Source: Undaria pinnatifida | Lineage: Eukaryota; Sar; Phaeophyceae; Laminariales; Alariaceae | NCBI GenBank assembly: GCA_012845835.1 | Contig: JABAKD010000011.1 | Coordinates: 3,945,697 to 4,009,696, forward strand | DNA length: 64,000 bases | Direction: 5' to 3' | Shown here: positions 11,561 to 23,500 of the stretch, piece after piece | Layout of the letters: every line of letters starts with the position of its first letter | Position numbering within the stretch: the first letter of the stretch is position 1 | The notes under the pieces: model-generated | Seen by the model: the letters and a program-made list of their open reading frames with translations, nothing else | Database searches by the model: none | What the model was told of the DNA's origin: nothing | Translations under genes and position numbers: made by a program

Positions 11561-12640
11561 ACGGCATGTCGCCGAGCATCGCGGCACGGAAACTGTCATG
11601 ACATGCCATGGCCTTCCGCGGCAGGCCACGAGGGATGGCCGCGGTATGCCATGGCGCATGTACCGCAACGTGTCGCGGAATCTCATGGCAAATGCCGCGG
11701 CATCCCACATGGCATGTCCCACGACATGCTGCCGGGAAGTTAGTTAGCGTGCCGCAGAAAGATATCACAATTATCCCCAAACCCTGGCACTTGTATACCA
11801 CTGCTAAAAAATATCCTACACATTAATTTCAAGAGTTATACACCATCGTTATTTTTGCCGATATCCCGTGGGACGTATCATGGAATGCCGCAGGATTCCA
11901 TCGTGGTATGTCATGGGACCATCCTGGTGGCATGCTGCGACATGCCGCGACATGACACGAGATACCGCACGACATGCCGCGGGCGTCCGCGACATGCCGC
12001 GACACGCCGCGGGCGTCCGCGACATGCCGCGACACGCCGCGGATTTTCCCAGCGGCATGTCGCAGGCTTTCCCACCATGGTACTTCCCGCGGCATGCCGC
12101 GGGAAATGCCGTGGCACGTCCCACGGGAGTTCCCATGGCATACCACAAAATACGTTTCGTGTGTCGTCGCATCCCACGACGTCCCGCACGACATGCCGCA
12201 GGGTGCGTCATCGTCTCACATCACGAGTTAAAATCTCGAAAATATGTGCAAGTTGTGGTGATTTTTTTTTTAAATTACAATGCCCCGCGACATGTCGTGC
12301 TTTTCTCCCGCTGCTGCACACTGTTTAGCTTCCCCGCGGCATCCCATGGTACATGCCATGGGATGTGGCATGCCGTGGAAGACCATGGCATGTCATGAAA
12401 TATTCTGTGCCGATTCCCGCGGCAATGCTCCGCGACATGCCGCGAGTCTGTGTATCCCCTGCCAATGACCGGACAATAGTTGCACGTCGAAATATAAACC
12501 GCATAGACTATACCAGGTATGCGATAATATGGCTCTGCGCCGCGAGATACCCGCGAGACGTAACACGACATCGATCGCGCCGGTGACGTCGACGTGCCGC
12601 GAAACGTACCGCATTATGCCGCGACGTGCTCGAGGTCGGT
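11561..12640. repeat. Degenerate CATG/GGCATGCC-rich continuation
   Basis: Palindrome-rich DNA (GGCATGCCGCGG, CCATGGCATG, CCGCGACATGCCGCGACACG) without one clear unit length. It reads as the diverged outer part of the minisatellite. No gene is seen. Confidence 0.75.
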
Positions 12641-13299
12641 GCGTCGAAGGCAAAACGTAACGTGAGTCCCCAGGGGCTGGCGGCCATTCTCCTGTTTTTC
12701 GCCGCCAAGGTCTGGCTGTCACTCTCTTGTTGTCTCCTCCGGCGTAGCAGCGGGCGTAATGTAAGCAAACGCAGGCATACACCACTCCATCCAGCCGTTG
12801 TGCAAGAATTTCCCGCCCCCCTTCCCCCCCCTTCAAGAAAAAGTTTCAACGCGTATTATACCCTGTTTTACTGTTGCAGGACCATGCAACCATCATTCTT
12901 TGCAGGCGCCCCTCTCCAAATCCTGCAAGCGAACCGTGGGTTCCTTTGCTGCTGAGCTCTGTAAGAGGACGACCCAACGGCACGAGATCCAGACGAGCTA
13001 CAGCAGCGTCAGAATCCTCTTATGATGTGTGCCAGAAAACGGTATACCCCCGTGAAAATTTCGCTCGCGGTGTGACGGAAAATATGTTTTCGTTTTGCCG
13101 TGTTGTGATGAACCGTTTCTTTTTCGCTACCTGGACTTTTTTTCTACCTTGAACTTTAACTGGAGTAGAAAACACCGGCACTACACCGTTGCTTGATGGA
13201 AGTGTTGGCTTTCCGGGCGGACAGACGGCGCAGTCGGACGGACTGCTGTACAGTATAGGCGACAGGGACCCCAGTGTGCGAACCGAGAAATCTCAAAAC
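12641..13299. other. No gene seen
   Basis: Frames of 75-110 codons exist on both strands but none is recognised and no splice pattern links them. Confidence 0.5.
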
Positions 13300-13365
13300 A
13301 CGTCAGCTGTGAGTTCTATCAATATAAGCGTCGATACTCATCTTCGCAAGCTGCTTGATCCAGAA
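13300..13365 (+). repeat. Short relatives of family C (13.3, 29.6 and 40.7 kb)
   Basis: GTCAGCTGTGAGTTC...ACTCATCTTCGCAAGCTGC is found here, at 29583-29645 and at 40737-40795. The blocks match the first 60 bases of family C. Confidence 0.65.
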
Positions 13366-13499
13366 GCCCACTGCGCTCGCTCCCGATATGCCGGCGATAT
13401 ATAGGTCGGATGCGCCGAACTCAATTTCGCACGGGTTGTGAAGAGAAACGAAAATTGAAGCCAAAATGGTAGTAGAAATGGCCAGCAACTCGCTACGAA

Positions 13500-13945
13500 A
13501 CGCTCGCCCGATACGCGATATATGATATATCGGCCTCAACGAAAAACGATGTTTTACATGTCGGTGAACACAGCCGATTAACACATAAGTCTAGCAATTA
13601 ATTTCGGACACTTTTTCCTCCAAGTCCCAGAGCGGTTACTAGGAACTGACACCCCCCCCGCGCTCGCCCGATGTGCCGGCGATATATCGGCTTCGCCGAA
13701 AACCGACGTTTGATTCGCCGATATATCGGCTGCGCCGAAGCTCTACATTTGATTTGCCGATATATCGGATGTCGGCTCCGCCGAAAACCGATGTTTGATT
13801 CCCCGATACATCGGATATCGGCTGCACGAAAACCGATGTTTGATTCGCCGATATACCGGATATCGGCTGCGCCGAAAGCCTACATTTGACTCACCGATAT
13901 ATCGGATATAGGCTACTACGCCGAAAAACGATGTTTGAAACATCG
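13500..13945. repeat. About 60-bp repeat with CCGATATATCGG palindromes
   Basis: Five to six units of TTTGATTCGCCGATATATCG, GATATCGGCTGCGCCGAAAA, CCGATG. Every unit can fold on its palindrome. Confidence 0.88.
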
Positions 13946-14189
13946 GTAAACACAGCCGGTTCACAACCCTAGCAATCACTTTTGGACAATTTTTCTTCCT
14001 TCACGTTCCAAAGGGGTCACTAGTAACTAACCCCCCCCTCTGCGGCCAAACGGTACTACTTGGCCAACCACAAACGCTCCCGTTAGGTGGACGAACGGCC
14101 AACCCAAAACCCAACCAATCGCAACATATGGCATGCGACGACGATCGACTGAGCAAGAAAAAAAAACAAGGCACCACAGAACAGAACGA

Positions 14190-14650
14190 TCAGAATTGAC
14201 CACAAAGTGGCCAAAAGTGGTCAAACGTGATCAATAGTGATCAACAGCGATCGAAAATCGACCGAAAATGATCAAACGCGACCAAAAGTGACCAAAAATG
14301 ATCAGAAGGGACCAAAAATTACCAAAAGTGATCAAAAGTAACATATGATCCAGGTGTGGTGTGTGACCAAAAGATTCCACAAGATCGAAAATGACCAAAA
14401 GTGATCCAAAGCGATCAAGAAGTGATCAAAAGCGACCAATAAAAGAACCCAAAACAAAGGGTGGTGTGGCCAAAAGCGACCGAAAGCGTTCTACAGTGAC
14501 CAAAATGTGACCAAAATGTGACCAAAAGTAGTCAAAAGTGATCCAAATTGGCCAAAATTGACCAAATCGACCAAAAGCGACCAACAGGACTGACGCAAAC
14601 ACGACGGTGTGATGAAAAGTGAGTGACCACCGGTATCCAACAATGACCAA
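14190..14650. repeat. GACCAAAAGTGATCAAAAGT repeat
   Basis: About 450 bp of 10-11-bp units GACCAAAAGT/GATCAAAAGC with drift. The regular A tracts at helical spacing would be expected to bend the DNA. Confidence 0.88.
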
Positions 14651-14749
14651 GTGATCAAACGCCATCAACGGCGGGACACAACCACGGCGTGGAAAACGGA
14701 CACGGGAAGCAGGACGAACGCCCCCCCCCAAAAAAAAAACATCGAATTC

Positions 14750-14940
14750 GGCGCTGCTGCTGCTGGTATTACTCCTGTCGCTGCTACTGCTACTGCTACT
14801 GCTAATGCTGCCGCTGCTGCTGCTGCTGCTGCTTGCTGTCGCTGCTGCCGCTGCTGCTGCTTGCTGTCGCTGCTGCCGCTGCTGTTGCTGCTGCTACTGT
14901 CACCGCTGCTGCTGTCGATAGTATTGCTGCTGCTGTTGCG
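14750..14940. repeat. CTG/GCT trinucleotide tract
   Basis: Interrupted (CTG)n with TTGCTGTCGCTGCTGCCG units repeated twice. Other short CAG/CTG runs lie at 3.45, 28.45-28.56, 44.11 and 47.72 kb. Confidence 0.9.
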
Positions 14941-16464
14941 TTTCTTCATCAGTCCCACTGCTCATCCCGTACCGAAACGTATACGTAAAACCGATTCACT
15001 CCTTCACAACGGCACCCTGTTCAAAATCTACTCGGTACTAAGAGTAGGGTATGCTTTACACCCGAAAAAAAAAAAAAAAAACTACCGAAACTACAGCAGT
15101 ATTATACTAATAGTGGTCGTCAACACATGCATGCGAAGCAAAAACACAACAAGCAGAGCAAACCACGCAGACAGCGCCAACCAGGGCAGGGCAACTCAAA
15201 GCAAAGCAGAGAAAAAGCAGAGCAAGACTAGAGCAAGCAAGCCAACCGGGGCACTAAGAAACATCCCAGAAAAAAACAAATGAAACGGGAGCAAGAGACA
15301 GCAGCAGGTGGTTGGCACACCCCACGCAGGTACGATACTGTACTGTACTGACGGCACTGCTGCAAATAAACACTGTCGGCGAACGACGGAGAAACGCACA
15401 AGGACGGACGAAAGGAAAAAAAAGCACGCAAGCTGCTGCAGCCGCAACAACCGCCTTTTACACCAACAACAACCCTTTTACTACCCCCCCCCCCCCCGCT
15501 TCCCTAACAATCCCACCCACCCACGTACCACCTACGCACCCAACCCACCACCCACCCCACCCCGCATCCACCCAATCGCTCCCAGGATTCCCCCTCCAAC
15601 CGATCCGTTCCCGCCTCTCCCCACCTTCCGGGCACCGCCTCTTCCTGGTGTGCTACGTGGGTTATTTTAGATGGCCGCCGTGCGCCCGACTATCTCTAGG
15701 AAAACCATTTGTTTTCTCTCCGCCCCCGCCCCCCCCCTCTCTCTTGCGTAGAGAGACTCGTTTGTATCGTCTTTCTTTTTACATTCGTCAACCACAGACG
15801 TTTTCGGAAATAAAAATCTAGTTGCCAACCACTACGTTTTCTTTCAGATGGCGGAAACAACGGGGAGAGGAGTGGGCAGGAAGGCATTATAGGGCAGAGG
15901 GGAGGGGCGGAGTGGGGGCGTCTAATCTGCCTTGCAAGGTCTACTCCGCCTTGAAGCGGGTTTTTCGCGTCGTAGAGGTGTTTCTTATACCCTCGTTTGA
16001 TCCGTTTGATGGGGCTGATGCTCCTGCTGCTCCTGCTGCTGTGGTTGATGTTGTTGTCGACGCCCCTCGCCCATTGGTCAGTTTCTGTAACGGTTTTTCG
16101 TCGAACCGCAACGTACCGAAAAGACATACGTACAGTACAAGAATAGAAGAAAGGAAAAACCAAAAGAGAGGGAGAGTGAGAGGGGGCGAGAGAAAGTAGG
16201 AAGGAAGGAAGCGTGTGAGAAGAAAGGTGTTCATCACATTCCGTCGGCGTTTCGGTCCGTTCACCATTAAATCGGCCGTCGATTCGGTAGTTGATAATCG
16301 CTTCCGTCGGTTTATCATCGGTTCTGTCGCCGATTCGGTCAAACATATGATCACCGATACGCAAAATCGGTTGATGATTCGGTCCGCTCATGAAACATAG
16401 ATACGACAATGTTGACCGTGTACCCCGAGCGCTCCTAAGCTTTTCTTAGATGTATCGTTGTATG
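14941..16464. other. No gene seen
   Basis: Holds an A run at 15065, AGCAAAGCAGAG repeats at 15.13-15.24 kb, a C-rich stretch at 15.49-15.6 kb and GATTCGGT-type short repeats at 16.24-16.39 kb. Confidence 0.6.
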
Positions 16465-16817
16465 CAGGGCTCTTCACGATTCATGACCCGGCCCCCGGGG
16501 ACGGGTCAAAAGGTGAAAAAAAAAATCGCGGGTCGAGTCGGGTCGGGCCAGCGGGTGCTCAAAACTCACGGGTCAGGTCGGTTTCCGATATCACGGGTCG
16601 GGCCGGACCATCCTGAGCCGATTCGACCCGCGAAAACTCACTGGTCGGGTCGGGTCGGGTAAGGTCGGATCGGGCCGGGTAGGGTCGGGTCGGGTCGGGT
16701 CGGGTCGAATGAAAAGATTTTCAAATATCACGGGTCGGGCCGGGTCATTCTGACGCGATCCGACCTGCGAGCAGTGATCCGACCCGCGAGCAGTGATCCC
16801 ACCCGCGAACAACCCTG
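16465..16817. mobile_element. GGGTC-rich foldback element (hAT-like ends), copy 1
   Basis: Starts CAGGGCTCTTCACGATTC and ends CGCGAACAACCCTG; the inside is made of GGGTCGGGTCGGG and its complement. Inverted CAGGG/CCCTG ends are the usual form of non-autonomous hAT elements. No clear target duplication here. Confidence 0.7.
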
Positions 16818-17344
16818 GTATTTTTTTGCTTTTGCCGTGCCAACTCTCCATGAGGATCACCCCTCGGTCCGAAAGTCCCTCATCGTGCCCTCCTACCCCT
16901 GCTGTACTGACTGTGCCGAGGGTGGCCTTGGTCGTCATGTTGCCGCGTCGCGGTGGGGTGTGCTTTACTTAGGTTACTTCCAGGCGGCGCGGACTTTCTT
17001 TTCCGTGTTCCCATCTCTCCCTACCCCCGACACATTCGATGAAGATACTCGATGAAGTGGGTACGTTTCTAACGGGTTCGTCAACTCCTCATCTCTCCGT
17101 CCTTTTCTCAAAATATTTGCCATTACAAGAGAAAAAACGCCTTCCAGGCGTCCCATACTACGGTGTTCCTCGGTCATGAATATTCATGATTTTTTTTTTT
17201 TTTTTTTTTTTTGGTTCCCATCCCTTCATAATATCCAGCAAGCATACTGCACTTCACTATTGTATCACAGTCCACCCTTTGCCTTTTCTTTTTCACAACT
17301 TTCAGTTATCATCAATGTGCAACATCGGTCGGCGATTCGGTATG

Positions 17345-17544
17345 TTAATCCCTTATTCGGTAAATATTTCGGGGGGGGGGGTTATTGCCATTCGGTCTAT
17401 GTTTCTCGCCGCCCGCACCCACCTTGCCCCTGCCACCGTTCGGCAGGAACCGGCCCAGCGCGTACTGCATGAAAAGCAGCATGTACGAAAAGTACATCAC
17501 CACGCCGGCCTGGAAATTGGGCCTCGAGATGAACTGCGTCTCGC
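17345..17544 (-). CDS. ELO elongase exon 6 (last)
   Basis: Two bases complete a Gly codon, then 65 codons and TAA. It holds the last membrane segment ([19 protein letters not shown]) and a polar tail rich in Gly, Lys, Asn and Pro. GGCAAG|GTGGGT inside the exon could serve as a donor to a further exon that was not found, so the last 25 or so residues are less sure. Confidence 0.85.
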
Positions 17545-20500
17545 CTGTCGTGCAGCGAAAAACAACGCAAATCAGAAACGAACACGAAAAAGAAAACAAC
17601 AACGAAAAAAAAAACATGCACAAAAAACGAAAATGAAAACGACAACGAAAAAAAAAAACGGCACGAAAACGAAAACGAAAACAGAAACAGTACACGAACG
17701 AACATTAAACCAAAACAGGGACGGGGGACAGTGACTTTACGCAGTAGACTTAGATTGCAACAACCGTTTCCGGTACACCGTAAACAACCAAATCTGTCAT
17801 GAGAGTACGGTTAATTTTTCAGCTATACAGATCAACACAGAATAGAACGGTTGAGAAACAACCCAAGAAGCACGACAACTATTACCATTACACAGCTACA
17901 ACCACCAGCCGTCGGCGCATTCAACGATTACGACAACAACACTTTAAAAACCGACATGAAACGAAAAAGGTTTTGGTTTAGTTACCAATTTTCCGCTTTC
18001 CCAATGCCTCCAACAGATTTCCGCCAATTTTACGTCCTCACCCATGGCGATGTAGTAACCACCCGCGACGCACACGGCGATCCCCACAACCATCTGGCTG
18101 ATCTGCATGGTGGTGATGTAGTACGGCTTGCACAGGCGGATCCGCATGCCGGCCAGTCCGTAATACAGGTACATGAGCGCTGAAAAACGACATGAACGGC
18201 AAAAAAAAAGAGGGGGGTGGGGCAGGGGTTTGCACTTTGTAAGCAGGGATTATTCAACACTAGAGGGGGTAGGGCAGGAGGGTAGTCGCGATCGAACAAC
18301 AAAAAGACGGGTCGAGGGAGGGCAGGGGTGTGAATGTTGCAAACGTTAATGTACACATGAGAGGGGGGTACGTATAGGACAGGGGTTTGCACGTTGTAAG
18401 CAGGGGTTGCTGTTTACCCGGTACACGGTGTGAGCAGAGGTCGGCAACGAGAGCCAAAAAGACAAAACAAAAGGCACTTTCAGTCCTTGCTTGACCGACG
18501 GCAAATTTCCAACAATTTACTTTGACCGACGCCAAACGACTACTGCAGCTGTAGCAAACTACTCGGTCTTAGTGTGGAACGATCGGTTTTTACACCCCTG
18601 ACCGCTGGACGTTGTGTTGCAAGTTCTGTCGAGCGACTATGAAACCAGGCATAACGCAAAAAAAAAAAAAAAAAAGTTGAAACTTGAAACAAAGAAAAAA
18701 AACAGACAAATTACCAGTAAAAGCGCCACCGCGCGCAAGTAGGGCAAAAAACCACCGACCAGCCCAAACGAGTTTTTATAACAAAGTGCAGCGCAAGGAC
18801 CCACGCTACGGTCGGCAGAGGGGATATATGTTGTCATCACCCCCATTTGGGCACTTTTTTTTTCAGTGGTTCGGTGTCACTCGTGCGAGGAGTGTCTTAC
18901 ATTACAGTGTGTTTCACCACGGATAGAACTAATCCTGACCCTAACCTATAGGGAATACACTATACCGATGACTGCTCCCTGAGGACGTCACTGGGGTGAA
19001 ATGGTTAAAAAAAACACAACAATGAATGTGTATCTCTGCGTGCGAGTGACCCACCCCCCTGTCCCTTGCGGTCGTCACAAGCCTTCGTGCTGCTTAACGC
19101 CTTTAGAACTGGAAACCCTTTTGGGGGACAAAATTACTTGAACTTAGAATAGGGAAGGGTTTGGGGGCTCTAGAGGGGTTAACGTTTTCGATATAAACAC
19201 GGAAAGAGATGGTTAGCTACGCTGCACCCCGAAACAACCCGCCGAAGAACGTGTTTTTGTAAGTGACGTGCAGGATCACACGCGCGAGTGGCTCATACTC
19301 GGTACCGAAAACTGGGGGTTACCCCTGCCAACGAAGAATCCTCACCGTGCACGGTGTAGTTCATGCAGATGAAGTACAGCCCGTAGGTGGTCTGCTCGTA
19401 GTACGAGTGCCAGCAGTAGAGCAGCACGGTCACGTGGTGGTACCAGTGGAGGAAGATCAGAGGCTTCTTTCGGAGAACCACGAACACCGTGTCGCCTAGC
19501 TCAGGGATCTGCCGCATCAAAACACAACCACGGTTTATATAACAAAAAACAAAAAACACGAAAACAAGCAACACAAGAATACAAGAAAAACACGCAAAGA
19601 AAAATGGGTTTCGAAAAAAGGGTGCAAAAATCGTTTTCGTTTTTTTTTCTTCACATGGGAAAATGTCGGGGAAAACGCCTACGGGTTGTGGGTTCACGTT
19701 GAAAGCGCCAATTTCTGAGCCCGGCGAATCCTACGTGCATTATCGGTCTGCGTGTCACTTGGCTGGCATTATACTGACCGCTTTATGGACAGGGGGGAAA
19801 CACGACGTGATCAGGTTTCAAAAATATAAATTCGGACAAAAGGTGTAGACTATGCCCCAGAACGGGTGAAAAATGGCCAAACACTGTTAACCCCTTCAGA
19901 GCCCCCGAACCCCTCCCTATACTAAATCCATGTAATTTGTCCCCAAAAACGGGTTTCCAGTTGTAAAGGGGTTAAACGAGCATTTTCGTATCATTTTGAA
20001 ACACGTTATTTGTTTACCTTTATTCCCGTGTCACAGAAAAGCTCGCACAACGGTTGGTTCCCTGCTGCCATCCCTGGAGCTTTGAAAAGGGCCAAGAGTT
20101 TTTCACGATGGTTGGTATTGGCATCGGCTAGGAAAAAAAAAAAGCGGTGCGTCGAAATCGAGTTGTTCACCGGTTCCGCTATGGGACCCCCGAAACCACT
20201 ATAGTACTATCTATGTACAACCCTTTTTTTCCTAAACAAGTCTGCGCCAGGCACTCCAATACATGGTTGTAAGAAGCTGGGCGCAAACTGTCGAAATAGG
20301 ACAGAGTTGTGTCCATTTAGAGTCAGATTTCGCGCCCAAAATCGATCTCGTACTGAAATTAAGCCGTTCGAAGGCAATGCCGTAAAACTTATACAGGACA
20401 GTGTTCGTACAAAAGTCCTGAAACTTCGCACACGTGTCCTGTGCCCCCTTGGCTGGAAACCGGAAGGCGGGGGTTTTACTTTTGATTTTTATTTCGCGAT

Positions 20501-23500
20501 GAATTGTTTTCCCTTAACTTAAGACCCACCATTCCAAAAATACCGGGAAAAAAAGAAACGACCAAACACCTGAAGGACCAAAAAAGAACCGCTGGTCTTC
20601 GAAAGTTTGGCGAGAGTCCATTGAACACGCGCGCAAAACTCCAGGGTCTTGACTGGCAAAAACGGCGTAGACATTGGCCGGACTCAAAAATTCGCATGCT
20701 CAGCATGAACTCGCCAGCCTGAATTAATAGCTCCGGGCTCACGGAACTGGGACCCCATTCCACCACACCCCACCACAACCCGCCCACATCCCATTCCACG
20801 CCCCGCCCCCCCCACTCCCCTCCCTACCCCACCACCCCTTCCATCCCCCCCCCCCCCCCCCCCGCCGGCGTCCCCCCCTTCCACCCCCGCATTCTCCCCC
20901 CTGCCGCTCTCCTACCGCCTCCCTTTTCCCCCCTCTGCACCTCCCCGCCGTTCCTTCTTCCTACGAAGTTCGCACCTTCGAAAAAATAAAGGCCTGTGTC
21001 CACATTCCGATGGCGCCGGAGCCGTACCACACGGAAGGCTTAGCGCAGATCGTGTACTTGAAGCCGTAGATGTACAGGATGTTCAGGAGGTGGGGGACAG
21101 TTCTGTGTTTTCGTGTTCCATTTCGTTTTCGTTTTCGTTTTCATGTTCGATTCCGTTTCGTTTTCACGAGACGGAGAGCAGCAAAAGCAAAAGCAAAAGC
21201 AAAAGCAAAAGCAAAAGCAAAAGCAGAAGCAACAAGGGGCCAGGGCGAGGGCGGTACAGGGGAGGAGAGAGAGGGGAGGGGAGGGGAGGTGAGCGAGTGT
21301 ACTCATGGCCATGCATGACCGTAATCGCGAGGGCGCACTCGTGGCCATGCATGCACGACCTCAGTCATGAGACCGTACAACAAAAAAAACAGACAAAACC
21401 AATCCTAGCCTACAAAGAAAAAAAAACGATTTCCCGTACGTAATAACGCGTAAAGGACAAGATACAGTTTTCGGTTTAACGGTGGTGGCGGTGGCGACGT
21501 CGGTTTCTTTATTACTTGAGCGGCCAGAAATGTCCCTTTTAGCACCGCACTCCCGAAAAAAGGACAAAACACTTGGAGTTATACTATACTAAACATAACG
21601 TTAGGAGTTGGTAATGGGTTATAGAGTAGCAACGAGGGGTCTGGGATAGCTCCGAAAAACGAAAAGCACACCTGGTCAGTTGTAAGTTGGCGGTTTCACG
21701 CCACGGAGAACGGGCGATCTGCGACACGGGACAGATGCTCGGATCTTGGATCACCAAACACATACGCAATATGCTCCAGACTTGAGATGCGTAAAGCATA
21801 AAGGTTTTTAGTTCGATCCTTCCTACCCCCCTTTCTCTCCTGCCTCGCTCATGTCTCCACCCTCCCTTCCTGCTTCCCTTCCGCCTTAACTCCGTTCACA
21901 CCCCCGCCCCTCCGTCCCTCTCCCTAATGATGAGGGGCAGGCAGTTTGACGGGCAAAAGCGATAAAAAAAAGACAAGAAAATCGAGCGGCAACTCCTCCT
22001 CCCCCCCCCCCGCCCCCCAAGCCCCCCCCCCCCACCCCCCCCCGCCGCACCCACGCCCCGGTCCTCCCCTCACCGTGTTGACCCGATGAAAGAAAAGGCG
22101 AAAAGTAGAGAGTTCCATGCGACGAGAGCGCGCCGGAGGTCGAAAGGCTAAAAATCGGTCACAACTGTAAAACAACAAAAAAATCGAAAAAAAAAAATCG
22201 GACGTTAATCGAAACAAACGTTCGAAAAAAAAGTTGAAAAAAATCGAACACGCAATAGAAAAAAAACGAAAAAAAACAATCGAACCAAGCATCGCGCGGC
22301 GGAACCCCCCCCCCGGGTCACCCCCTCACCTTGCTGCCCCGATGAAGGAAAAGGCGGACAGAAGAAAGTTCCATGCTACGAGGGAGCGGCGGAGGTCGAA
22401 TGGCTTCCTGTTCGCCATGACCTTCGGACCCACGTAACAGAAAGACAGGTACACCGCGCAGACCAAAACGGGCGTCCATGGGCTATTGGCTCGCAGCCAC
22501 TCCCATGCCTTCAAAACGGCCAGAAAAACATAAGGAGGGATTATTGGGCGCGCAGGGGGTGGAGGGGGGGAGAGTCAAAGAGGTGGGGAGGGAGGGGGTG
22601 CGGCGAGGAGTGGAGTGGAAGTGGGGTGGGGTGGGTGGATGGGGGGGACTCCGGGTTGTTAAAATAAAGCAACACGGCCATCCACGGGCTATTGGCTCGA
22701 AGCCACTCCCATGACTTGGAAACGGCCATAAAAACATAAGGAGGGATGGTATTGCGTGCAATAAATAGGAGAAGGGGTGGGGGGGGGGGAAGCGGGGTGG
22801 CAAATCAGAAAGGAAGAAAAAATAAAGAGGCATTACTTTGCGTGCAGTAGCACATGGTGAGGGGGGTGGGAGGTGGGGAGGGGGGAGGGGAGGGAAGGGG
22901 GGATGGTAGGAGTAATCCGAGGATGAGTATGTGGGTGGATATGTGGGTATGTGGGTGGGGGGGGTTGGTGGTTTGGTGGTTCGGTGGGTGGGGTGGGTAT
23001 GTTGGTATGTTGGATGAGGGGTAGAAGGTTGGTTCGGTGGGTGGGTAGGTGTGGGTGTGGGTGGGTAGGTGGGTGGGTGGGTGATGCGTGTGTGTACGTG
23101 CGTGTGTGGCGGTGTGTGGGTGGGTGAGTACTGTATGTGAGTGGGTAGGTGGGCATGTTGGTACAAGGGCTCCGATCCGCGGGCGGCTGACGCCGCCCGC
23201 TACGCTCGCGCAAGGAAGAATACAACCAAATGTAAAGGGGGGCAGAAAGAAGAGACCCATGGTTTGGTGCAACTAGCGATTCGATAATACCAAGAGCTAC
23301 TTTTGCAGAGCTGATTGCCCTGTGCTGCTGTGCTGTGTGTCTGCTGGTGATGTCACGCTCTGATCGACAGCACGGGTGGAATTTGCGAAAATAAAAACAT
23401 GAAAGAGGAACAAGAGGGGACAACCAATGAAGAAGGCAAAAAGACGAGTACACGCGTACATACCGGTACCTGGTACCTGGGAGTTTTCATGACGCTCAGT

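Noticed and set aside
10708-11601. Arg/His/Ala/Cys-rich frames up to 297 codons on both strands
   Set aside because: They follow the CATGCC/CGTGCC minisatellite on both strands at once, so they are composition artefacts.
13660-13930. CRISPR-like spacing of palindromic repeats
   Set aside because: Units are contiguous and diverged with no unique spacers, no cas genes, and the DNA is eukaryotic.
21664-21784. Frame with [11 protein letters not shown] and DPSIC that might follow IGAAR as an ELO exon
   Set aside because: The exon at 21102-20976 gives the proper ELO sequence ([10 protein letters not shown]...YTICA) in correct phase, so this segment is intron.
22833-23453. His/Pro/Thr-rich minus-strand frames up to 227 codons
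   Set aside because: Caused by GTGGGTGGG-type low-complexity DNA inside ELO intron 1.
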